A stretch of DNA of 64,000 bases, taken from contig NC_037091.1 of the NCBI RefSeq assembly GCF_002994745.2, positions 26,603,789 to 26,667,788 on the forward strand, given 5' to 3'. Position numbers and translations under genes: made by a program. Source of the DNA: Rosa chinensis. Taxonomy: Eukaryota; Streptophyta; Magnoliopsida; Rosales; Rosaceae. Position 1 is the stretch's first letter. Every line of letters starts with the position of its first letter. Positions 45,831-56,572 of this stretch are shown in pieces. The notes below the pieces were generated by a model. That model was not told where the DNA came from, searched no databases, and saw only the letters and a list, made by a program, of their open reading frames with translations.

Positions 45831-46740
45831 GCCAAAAACCGTTAACCTCCGGAGGGGGCTGTGCTCTTATGTTCGTGGAGGAAAAAGGTAAGTAACAACG
45901 GTGAACCAATCATACGACACTCAAGGCCAGGAAATGGACACTTTCGCTACTTGTAGTCATAACCACTATAGAGTAGTTGGCCGGTTCTCGAAGGATGACG
46001 AACTGGGCCGGTCACCGATTGTTTTAGAGTAGCCGACAGGTAAGCATCTCGGAGCTCTAAGTTGTGTGAAGCATGCTGCATATGTTTTATAAAAGAAAAT
46101 AAATGTTTGTGGTTGCCTCTTTTAAAAGTATTTTTGATAAACGTGCACAATATTATGTAGTAAATATTTTCAACTATTATTATTATTTTCAAACCTAGCA
46201 TGGTTGGGTCGGCCCTTACTGGGTATGCGAGGACGAAAGCTCACCCCTACAATAGTGTACAGGTTTCGAGCATATGGTCGGCGAGTGTACAGGGGAGGCG
46301 CATGGCCCGGCTTGGGGTATTTCTCTTTCACTTTATTCAATTAAGGTCTTCGTCCTTTACTGGGTTTTGAAGTCCCTTATTTATTTACTCTCCTACTGAT
46401 TTAATTATTTATTTTCTACTCGCTTATTTACAAAATTTCGGGAGACCCGTAACCCTGGGGCGCGTCTCTCATACTTGTATTTACTCAATGATTTGTTATT
46501 TCCAAATTGGGCTCCGATTGTAAGCCCAAATCCTTTAGCTCACTTTAAATTCCACTTTTGAAAATATGTTGTTCGGTTGCTAGAATGATTTGTCCAAGAA
46601 AGTGTTTTGTAAACCAACAATCTAAACCCAAAAGGCCTTGCGATTTCGGGCTGATGAGTTATCAGGATGTCATTCGTGACATGTCGATTTCTCATTAGCT
46701 CAGGGTCGCGGCACTATGGGAACCCTCTCTCGGGTCACCA
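45831..46740 (+). mobile_element. Ty3-type LTR fragment, plus orientation
   Basis: 45841-46060 is the inverse of 16815-17043 in the solo LTR (shared agcacagccccctcc and ggaaatggacactttcgcta). The rest includes cgaggacgaaagctcacccct and similar phrases common in plant Ty3 LTRs. Neither end is defined. It is fused to the cut Athila LTR on the left and to an opposite-oriented LTR on the right. Confidence 0.55.
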
Positions 46741-48966
46741 CAAAAGTATTCAAAAACATGTTAGCGTGAGTGGACAAAAATAAATAAATGAGATAAATAC
46801 AATGAAGCAAAGCTTTAATACTTTCCCACGTGTTCTTCCTTTGAAAACCTTGATGCATGCAACGTTGATAAAACATTTATCTTTAAATCCAAGAATCTAG
46901 TGAAAGCACACCAGCCCCGTTGGTTTAGATAAAAAGGGACTAGCCCCGCTAGTCAAGTAATAGTAGAGTATGGGGAAGAAAAAATCACCATACAACGAAG
47001 GAGCCTCCCAGGCTCTATCCTCGACTTCGACCCACAAACACAAAGTAAGTGAGGAGGAGTCTCGACTGCAATTCACGTGTGGAGGAGAACTAAAAATAAA
47101 GCAACCGAAGTATGGTGAAGGAAACATTCGAAAACCAGTCAATCCACAAATCCATATAGCTTCCCCAAATCTCGCAATAGAAAACACGAGTAAGATTCCC
47201 AACCATACTCGGTAAATCTCAAGAGAAAAATAAAGTAAATCAACGACGTGTCCCACACGTCAAAAGTATTCTTAAATCGATAACCAAATAGTCAGAATTA
47301 AAGTAGATTCAGAAACAATAACCCAAAACCGAAATCATCGCTAAAGCATTCCCAATGCCAAAACCGAAAGCCGATAAATAATCAAGAAATATAATTCCAT
47401 CGAAAATCCCATTTTCAAAAATTTTTCAGAAATTTGAAAATCGATGAATAAAAATATAGTATATAATTTCAGAAATCACCTCAAAAAATAATTCATCGAA
47501 TATCATTATAAATCATAAGTCCAAATCCGAGCATAGAAAACTCACGTTCGATAATCATGATGGAAAATCCAATCAGTATTCTAATAAATATTCAAAACCA
47601 AATAATATCCGAAATTAATTAATATGCTCGACAAATAATATGATAATTAAGGAAAGCATTAATTCAAGAAATAAACGCATGCATCATCATTTAAAACAAA
47701 AACCCACTCACAATATACAGCTAACGTGGCACCCAAGCGTATGGATCCTCGTCGAGCGATGGGTTGGTACCTCGTCATGTACAAGATTATATTTTGTAAT
47801 CAACAATTCAACAATTAAATACAATTCTAAAACAAAACTCGAAAACCCCTCGTAAACAAACATCTCCATTTCTCTTCGGATTCAACCCAAACTTCACCAC
47901 TACAATCGATTCGTCTATTTAAGCATTCTAGAGTAGAACCAAAAAAAATTTGACAGTCGGATTCTTGTAAATCGACAATCGAAACCCCACACTTCAGATT
48001 ATCATAGTCGATACTAAAAATTCTTCAATTTTCATAGAAAACACATCAACATGCTCCACAAGTTACAAGGAATGCAACCTGTAAATTTTGGAAGCCAGAA
48101 TCGGCCCCAACGCGCCCACAGACTCCACAAGACCAACGCGCTGCCGACCAACCCTCGAACCATGTATCAACACCTATACCAAAATCTTCCTCTCATAAAG
48201 TCCAACAATTTTCATAACGACAACAAAGTTCAATTTAAAGCCAAAAGTCTGGAATTTACCTCGAAAGCAAAGACGGGAAATTTAAAACCCTAGATCTTCA
48301 ATCTTTCAATTCGTGCTCCACACTTCAAATTGGACCAAGAGACTTTGAGAGATTGATGTATGATCCAAGAGCTCCATGACCTACTAAGTATTGTCGCTGG
48401 AAGTGGCCAGAAACTCGATTTCCAACCAAAACCCGAGAAAACGCCGATGCTGCGTTCTTCTTCTCCTTGTTACACCTTCCACAGTTCAAGACAAGCTACC
48501 AAACCACCTTATAATTGAAGAGGACGACGAGTGCTTTCCAACGGTAACTGTGGCGTCAAAATCCATCACCGGACGGAGAAGATATCACTCAAAGAAGATG
48601 ATGAGGTCGGGGAGAGAGAGAGAGAGAGAGACTCTCGGGGGTAAGTTTCCGAAAATGAAAACTTACCACAGTAACTCCTCCTTTTATAGAAAAATTATCA
48701 TAAATAGTAATTTTAGTATTTTGACCATAACTTTCGCATACGAACTCCGATATAAATGTGCCACATGTCCACAAACTCGGCTTAACGTCCTCTACAACTT
48801 TCATGCAGGAAATTTCCGCAAAAACTAACCTAAAAAAAAAATGTCAACTTTTTGATCTACTAAAAGTATTGAAACAAAGTAAAAAAAAAAGTGAAAATAA
48901 TTGTCGTTTACCCCCCCCCCCCCCAACTGACTAGTAAACCGGTAAATTGAGATACAGGACGTAACA
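46741..48966 (-). mobile_element. Ty3-type LTR, minus orientation, 5'-edge truncated
   Basis: The right end gatacaggacgtaaca gives a minus-strand start TGTTACGTCCTG. Shared landmarks with 56573-59310 include gttagcgtgagtggacaaaa, the catgcatca...ctcac segment and tccatcg/cctcgtcgagc. It holds a GA microsatellite near 48608-48632 and a 14 C run at 48911-48924. The left part of the LTR is missing. The frame at 48391-48828 is LTR sequence, not a gene. Confidence 0.6.
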
Positions 48967-49801
48967 TATCCACCATCATCGTGCAAGCATCCTCAGCGCG
49001 TTGCTCAATCAGTTGACCTTCCTCAAATTGTTGTTGCCTTTGTTGGTACTAACGCTCGCATTGTTCTTGAAATTTTTGCATTTGAAGTTGTAGGTCATCC
49101 GCATCATGCTTATTGCCTTTTTTCTTATCTAGCTTCTGAGCTTTCTGTCCTTGAGGACATGTCTTCTTTGATGAAGTCGTCTCCTCCTCATTTGTGTGTG
49201 TTCCACAGTCATCCAAGTCGATAGGAGTAGGAACACCATGGTTGGAATTTTCCATTATTGGTGTAGGACCAAATTTTTCCGTATTTTTGAAGTAAACCCA
49301 ACAATGCTCAAAGCAGAAACCTTTACCAACCGAGTCGTAGTACGTTGACTTAACATTCATGAGCTATATACAATATTAAGTAAATAAAATACTATGAAAA
49401 AAAATAGCTTAGTATAAATCGATTAATAAACTATATAACAACATTTTACTTTTCACAACTATATGACAAATAAAAAAATTATTACTACTTAACATATTTC
49501 AATATAATTACCTCGTCCTCCATATTTTCGCCGCTTCCTCATTGAAAAGTCTCGATCTTATTAAGAGCTTGCCGCCACTTCATACATCTGGACTTATTTT
49601 TTTCCAACGAGCCTTACAACTAGAAGATGTTCTAGTTACACAATCCGCCGGTTTGTGCGCATTGTACTCCTCCGCAATACCGTTCCACAATAAATCCAAC
49701 GTTTGCTCAATTCTGACACAACCATCACCATCAACGGTGATCCAAGCTTGGCAAAGAACAACTTCTTCAATGTGTCTCCAAGAATTCTTTCTTGGACCCA
49801 T
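48967..49801 (-). pseudogene. PIF/Harbinger-type Myb-like protein, two exons, broken
   Basis: Exon 1 runs from an ATG at 49801 down to about 49512 and encodes MGPRKNSWRHIEEVVLCQAW and then a SANT/Myb-like trihelix region. It ends at a GAG|gtaatt donor. Exon 2 restarts near 49362 after an ag acceptor and reads YYDSVGKGFCFEHCWVYFKN, followed by a Lys-rich and Gln-rich tail, the usual form of the Myb-like ORF1 of PIF/Harbinger transposons (a NAM-associated C-terminal-like domain). Around 49560-49590 the frame is shifted and stopped. The 3' end is cut off by the LTR at 48966. The DDE nuclease partner was not seen. Confidence 0.62.
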
Positions 49802-50556
49802 TTTTTCCAAGAGAAAGAAAAAAAAATGTAAGAACAAGAAGATCGGTGAATAAATAAATTTTTTTGAAGGAGATGGAGGATGTTTGGAGTGAGGAATTAG
49901 GAAAGAATGGATTGGTATTTATAGAATTTCTTACAATTTACTGTTCCAACAGGTAGATTTTTTCTACAATTTTCTGGTAATTTTTATAATTTTTTTTGAA
50001 TAAAATTGAAATTAATAACCCTCTATTTAATAGGAGCCGTTGATTAAATTTTTTGATAAAATTTGATCTGTTTGATTGCAAATATATTTGTTGCATAAAA
50101 AATAATTAAAAAAAGGACGACATCAGAGCCGCCGTCCATATCCAAAATGGATGAATCATAACCATCAATTAATATGACCGTTGGGGGTTCCAACAATCAG
50201 TAGGGGAGAGGACAGAGCCCATAGGCCCCACCACAGCCGCACCACACTTTTCCATCTTTCTTCTTTCTCCCAGCGCACCACACGCGCGTGCTTGACTGCT
50301 CTTCTGTCCCTCAAGCGCGTTGTGTGCAATTTCTCTCTAAAGTGAGTTTGACCCGTGCTTGGGCTGGGTCAGCAGAATTAGTGGTCCTGGCCCACTGTAG
50401 CTGGGAGCTAGTTCTGAAAGGGTCTCATATTTGAGACTTGGGATAGCACAAAGTCTTATAATTCTAGGTTTGAGACCCCTTAAAAATGCCTATTGGAGAT
50501 GAAAAGTCCTATATTTCTACAAATTTTGGTATGGAACCCCCTTGTTGGAGTTTCCC
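49802..50556 (-). mobile_element. 5' flank and terminal region of the Harbinger-like element
   Basis: AT-rich upstream DNA, then sequence ending ggaacccccttgttggagtt and tccc, followed by tta (50557-50559). That matches the style of PIF/Harbinger termini, which insert at TTA/TAA. The other terminus was not found. No further coding frame was seen. Confidence 0.45.
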
Positions 50557-50570
50557 TTAGAATGCACTTG

Positions 50571-50845
50571 TGTCATACCATCAAAAGACCAGACTAGATT
50601 AGTTAATATTTATAAATATAAAGAAAACATTGATTGTTTAAGAACAAGAGAATTTTGGAGAATATTGAGGTACTTTCATTAATAATATGTGCCTCTTTAT
50701 ATAGAGGATTACATGTATAATTCCTTAGGCTATAAGGTACCCTAACTAAAAATGGATTAGGAGACTTAGAATATTCTACCCTATTACAACTAGAAGAAGT
50801 AATCATGTTTGGGCCAAGCACACACGAATTGGGTTTCCTTCAACA
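50571..50845 (-). mobile_element. Copia 3' LTR, minus orientation
   Basis: On the minus strand it starts TGTTGAAGGAAACCC after a purine tract (cataagggggag, 50846-50857) and has a TATA box (cctctatataaaga) near 50694-50708, like the copia LTR at 16016. The left boundary is uncertain by a few bases. Confidence 0.6.
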
Positions 50846-51318
50846 CTCCCCCTTATGTCGTCCAAACATTGGTGTTTCTCACGCTGCCTTATTAAAAACC
50901 ATGCCGAGTAACAAAAATCAAGTAGTGCAAAAATAAACCTCAGTAGAAGGGGGGAAATAGTACAACACACCCTTCATATTTTGAGATCAAAACATGTAGA
51001 CATCGAGCCTCCCCCTGATTTTAACGTCCCCCCTGATGATAGTGATCACGGGAATTCTGATAATTTCCGTAGATGAATACTTTGCATATGTTTCTCGAAT
51101 GTAGATTAAAGCAATGATTTAGTAAATAAGTTTGCCACATTGTCCTCAGCTTCACTCTGATCTTGAGGAGAGTTTGTTGTTGATGATTGTAGAAGAATTT
51201 AAAAGATATATGCTTGGTGTTGTTGCCCTTGATGTAACCTTACTTTATTTGCTCAATGCAAGCAGCATTATCCTCATAAATGCTCGTAGGTTCATCTGTA
51301 GTAGACCTCAAACCACAA

Positions 51319-52452
51319 TGTCACGCCCTAATTTTTAAACATAATTAAAAATCAATATAAATCCCACAATCAAACCGGACGTGATAGTTAAGCCATCAAT
51401 ACAAAATACCTGGAATTTTTTTCCTTTTAAACTAAGTACATACTGATGATGCCTTGAACACACAATGTCAATACAGACTCGATCTATAGAGTCATATATT
51501 ACATTACCCAGGTTTATGAATTAAGTTGCAACAATAAAATAATAAGTAAACGCTCCTCAAAAGCTTACCACATAGCGGAAGTCTTAACAATAGCAAAGTC
51601 ACAAAATTAGTTTCCTACCCATACTAGCTGCAATTACAAGATCTCAGCTTCGACCATGATTATTCCGACCTGCACGATTAACCCCTACACCTTTGAATAG
51701 TACACCGGGTTGTAACAACAAACCCTGTAAGCTTTTGAAAGCTTGTATTAGTAATTCAAATACATAAATCAACAACTCACATTAATCACGAGAAAACCAC
51801 CCTTTCAAATTAAGGAAAACAACCCACGCATTGATTCCTTTCAAATCTCAAAATCCTTTCCTCAAAGGATATTAACATGTCACTCAGTGACAAAATCATA
51901 TTATTTGATCACTCAACAAAATAAATATGAAACCCAAAGTCCCTAATGGACAATAAAAGAAAGAATACTCTCGAGACTCTCTTTTTAAAATCCGTACACA
52001 TGAGTCCCAAGTAATCTTGACTATTACCCCCATAAGATACAATTGCAGATAGACAAGAGCTCTAACTGATCGTAACCACCAACTCGGCCAAAGGCTTGGT
52101 TCCCGATAACATGCCTTGGCCATATCCTGTGACCCCCGATCCTCAACCCTCAAGTCTTTGGATCTCTAGTACAAATACCAAAACATTTAAAGAAGTCACG
52201 CATGACTCAAAAATGTTACGTACCCAAATCAAAATAAAAGATTTTCCAATATTGATCACCAGCTGTGACCACTGGTAGAAAAACCAAACATTTAAATAAG
52301 TCGCCCAAAACCCAAAAATGTTCCAAAATGTCAATACCTTTCAAAACAATAGAAATCATCATTTTTCACAATATATTGTTTTCCAAAAAGTCACAACTCA
52401 AAACATATATGTAAACCCAATCACAATTATTTCATGCATCACAACAATTCCA

Positions 52453-52503
<51 letters not shown>

Positions 52504-53703
52504 CACGTAAATACACACACACACACACGTAGTCATTCACTCAGGAATATCACTAATACCAACTATAGTTTGCAGTTAAATAAATAACTCCCAAAATGAT
52601 AAGGTAACTTCATTCGTAAATGAATATTGTGAGTTTAGTAACCTCGAAATTCCCACTGTGTCTTTCCACAACTAGATAACTCACAGAACACCCTCTGCCA
52701 ACTACCTAAGAAAAGTATGGTCTCAACTCAGTACGAAACACAAAGCCATTAAAGTTCGAATCCCACATTTGAACTAAAACCTGAAAGTAATGCCAATTGA
52801 GACGAAACTTCATCCTAGACCACCCAAGTTTCGGAATACTTTTGGGATCGATATGTCAAAATGACAAGTCGGATCCTCACAGATTGAAAACCAAACAAAT
52901 CAAAACTATGAAAAACCCTAACATGTTCAAACGATCTCCAAATGTTACAAACCATATATCAAAATGCTCGTATCGACGAGTAGATGATAGAAACTGCTCT
53001 AACCGCGGCCGGACGCATTGCCACTCCCCTCCACAAGCAGCTACGCGTGAGCCCCATCCGCCTTAGTGTCAAACTCAGAACGTGGACGATCCAACAGTCT
53101 AGAATGAAGAGGACACCACGAGCTTCGATCCGCCATCGTGGATGGAAATCGGAGTGAACTACCGTTGCAGGGAAGACCACAAGGAGGAGGCCGTCAAGTC
53201 TGGGTTGGTGCTGTCGTTGGTAGTCGCCAGAATCGGAAAGTATGGCCCGGGTCAGTTTTCCAGGTACGGGTCAGGTCGAGGGTTAGACAGAGAGAGAGAG
53301 AGAGAACAGATTTCTAGAATTTTCTAGAACTCAGACCAAAAAGGAAATTATCGATTTTTGTGAGATATTTCCAGAAACTTTCTATTTATACACAAATTTC
53401 TAAAAGTGAAAATAACTTCCGCTAACCATAACATTCTCGTACGATCTCCGATTTATGAGTGTCGCATGTCCACGAACTCGAATCGGTGCGCTCTGCAACT
53501 TTTGTGAAGTAATTTTTTGAAGAAACTCAACGAATAAAAAGTCAACTTCCGAGCTCCCGAAATCCACACGTTCCAGTAATTATTCGTCCGAAAATAAATC
53601 TAAATCACAAATAACATCAATACAAGGCATAAGAACAACAATTCGTAAAACTAGTTCATTTATTAATTGCAACAATTAAATAACAAAAATCCAGGTCATC
53701 ACA
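51319..53703 (-). mobile_element. Solo Ty3-type LTR with TSD CACAA
   Basis: Ends tgtcacgcccta...ggtcatcaca over 2385 bp, with cacaa at 51314-51318 and 53704-53708. The minus-strand start is TGTGATGACCTGG, and its U3-like start resembles the other Ty3 LTRs here (aaagtcaactt, tcgtacgatctccg). TA and CA microsatellites lie at 52456-52501 and 52512-52528. No internal region is present, so it is a recombination-derived solo LTR inserted in copia RNase H sequence. Confidence 0.9.
52456..52528. repeat. TA and CA microsatellites
   Basis: A (TA)n run of about 46 bp followed, after a short break, by an (AC)n run of about 17 bp, inside the solo LTR. Confidence 0.85.
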
Positions 53704-53889
53704 CACAAGTACTTCGAATATGCCCAATTATGGATCTTAACACTACTAGAATTATGCTCATAGACATCATGACAATTAAATCGGTGAGAAATACACGCGA
53801 TGTAAAACAATGTCATTAACATCGATTCCTCAAAAACCGATTTGTATGTATATAATTGACATCGCTTTTTACTGTTAACCGATGTCTAT

Positions 53890-55426
53890 ATTTTCATTCT
53901 AAAATTTTCAAAAACGCGGAAGCGGCTAAGTTAAAAAATTTTAAAGAAGTGCGGGGGAGGAAAAGCTCATTCCCACACTTAGACATATTTGGACTGACAT
54001 TGACTTTAGCTTGCCCTAACACTATTCGACCAAACCTCCCCTTCCTCCTTCGTTCTCCGCCTCCGACAAAAACCATCCTCCTCTTTGTTCTCCGCCTCCG
54101 ACCACAACCCTCCTTCTTGTCTTCGTTCTCCGGCTACAATCACAACCCAACCCTCCTCGTCCTCCTCCTTTTCCACCTTGGACCAGCTCCTCTGCTCGAA
54201 GACGGTGAAGAGAATCAGAGATCAAGGCCGGCCGGCCTTTTGGAGAAAATTTGAGCTTTTTGTCATAGGTAATTGACGAATTCGTTCAATGCATGTCTTC
54301 GAAGGATTTGTGAGTCCTTAATTCACTGATCTGATTTTGTTTCTGATTTTGTTTCTTATTTTGCTTCCAAGGATTTGTGTTGCATCTACCGAAGCTTTGT
54401 GGGCTGCATTCGAGCTTTCTGTGCATTCATGTTCTGAGTTTTCTGGACATTCTCCATATGTGGTTTGCTCTCTCTCGATTCTTCTCATTGTTTGTGATTG
54501 ATTGTGGGAAATTTTTGCGCTTTTGTTGAGTTATAGGTTTTGGGTTTTGCAGAGGAGACTTCGAACTGTGTTATCTAGTTTCTGTAGCTTGGAAGTTTTA
54601 AACTTGGGCCAACAAGCGAAAACAGTAAATACTCCTTCTGCTTATTACTTCATTGTAATCAATGCATGGTTTCTAATGTTGCAGTTGTTTGTGTGTGTGT
54701 GTGTGTGTCATTGTGGCAGTATGTGTGTGTGTGTGTGTGTGTGTGTCTTTTTACGCCATTGCAGTTGTTGATGGTGTCATGGTGTCATTATTTATAATGA
54801 TAGTTTGTTTCAGCTGTTTCTCTAATCACTGGGTTATTATTTTAATTTTTTCAAAGTTAGCTTTTGGTTGCTTAGAAAGTTGGATCTGGATTCTCTGCTA
54901 TAACCTGCACATTTGCTAGAATCTGCTTGGACTTCACTATGATGTTGCCATGTCATAAACTGGCAATCCAACAGTTTAAAGTAAAAATTCTTAACCAAGA
55001 ACTTCTAGTGGTTTGTTGTGTGGTTTACAAAGCTGCAAATGGGACGGTATATATTGCTGTATACAGATTTTTCATTTGTTTTCAAAGTTGTTCATTTGTT
55101 CTTAAGAATGATATGACAATCAACTTTGGTTTCTGTTTATGAACTTCATCTTCTGTACCACTGGGGGTACTAATCTCTCATTGATTTAATAGTTTTGTAC
55201 TTTTTTGAGAGAATTATTTTAGTAAAACAGAATAATATTGGTAATACCATGTTTTGAACTCCATTTCAAGGAAAAAATAGCATGGAATACATAGAGGACT
55301 CAATGGCATGTAATTTCAATCACAATTGATCAAAATTCAAAATGTGAATTGGTTAATGCACAGAAATTTTTAGTGGGTTTCTGAGCATGGTCATAAAGGT
55401 AGTCCACTTGCTATGACCATAATAAA
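53890..55426 (+). other. Captured 5' region of the coiled-coil gene (probable)
   Basis: Pyrimidine- and CCG-rich DNA at 53990-54240 ends near cataggtaattg, a possible exon-intron border, and is followed by T-rich intron-like sequence with (GT)n runs at 54690-54708 and 54722-54747. It looks like a 5' UTR and first introns of a plant gene. No coding exon was assigned here. The short frames (for example 53856-54254) lack recognisable domains. Confidence 0.4.
54690..54747. repeat. GT microsatellite pair
   Basis: Two (GT)n runs (54690-54708 and 54722-54747) separated by a short unique stretch, in a probable intron of the captured gene. Confidence 0.8.
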
Positions 55427-56572
55427 AAGGAAGACAAGGAGATACTCGAGAAGCAGATGCATGACATGGCTGTAGTGATTGAAAAATTGGAAAGCAGTAG
55501 ACAAAAGCTTTAATGGAGGTAGTCTTGGCAATTTATTTTTCTATTGGCATTTTTTTTTGTGTATTTATTTTTCTATTGGCAATTTATTTTTCTAGATTCC
55601 AATGGCATTTTTTTTCTTTTTCTTTTGTGTATATGCTGTTTCACAGCTAACTCACTTTTTGGAAATGGTGGCAGATTGATTCCCAATCTTCGGAGATAGA
55701 AAGGCTTTTTGAGGAAAACTCTAATTTATCTAGTTCTCATCAGGAGGCTATGAGCATAGCTTTGCATTGGGAGAATCAGGTACTTTTGGTTTCTTAATTG
55801 ATGAGAATTGACAGAATATAGCTTGTGTTCAAGGAACTTTACTATTGCCTATCTGTGCATCTATCAATTAACTATTTTACTTATCAATTAACTATTTTAC
55901 TTTTATTTTTTTGTAGTATTCTTGGACGGTTTAGTTTCCCATTAACTAGGCTGAAAAAATTGTCAGTTGTGCATGAAAATGGGTGATATTCTTTAAGCTA
56001 ACACTTTACTTTTCCTGGAATAGTAGTGAGTCCATCTAATCTGAGCTTGCAGTATGAAACAACGTGTTGATGTGGAATAATTAATGATAAATGCAAAGTC
56101 TTGTGTTCCGGGAGTAGAAGTCAGTTTTATATACGTGTTCGTCTATTTTGTTTTGCTTATTGCCCCTAATGTAAACTTGTAGGTGAAAGACTGTCTTAAG
56201 CAAAATGAAGAGCTCCGAGGAATCTTAGATAAGTTAAGAACTGACCAGGTCAAGGGGTTGCTCAACTCCCATAGCAATGGCTCTAACAAGACTGGTTTAG
56301 CTGAATATACACCTGAAGTTCTCTCTATCAAGGTTAGTCTGTTGGTTTAGTGTCACATTTGATCATCAATAGAGTTCTCTTGAACTTTCTATTCTATGTG
56401 GATGTTGGGTAGTTAAGAGGTAGAGAAACAGCCAGTGCAGTATAACAACTTCTTGTAGAATAATCATAAGGAGTTATCTAGGAATATGATAATCCAATTA
56501 GTTTTTCACTTTGTTATTTCTTAGGCTGATATTGCTGATAAGGTGTATCATCGGGGTAGCTTTTTGTTTCTA

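Noticed and set aside
48391..48828. 145-residue plus-strand frame
   Set aside because: It lies wholly in LTR sequence shared with other copies and has no recognisable domain.
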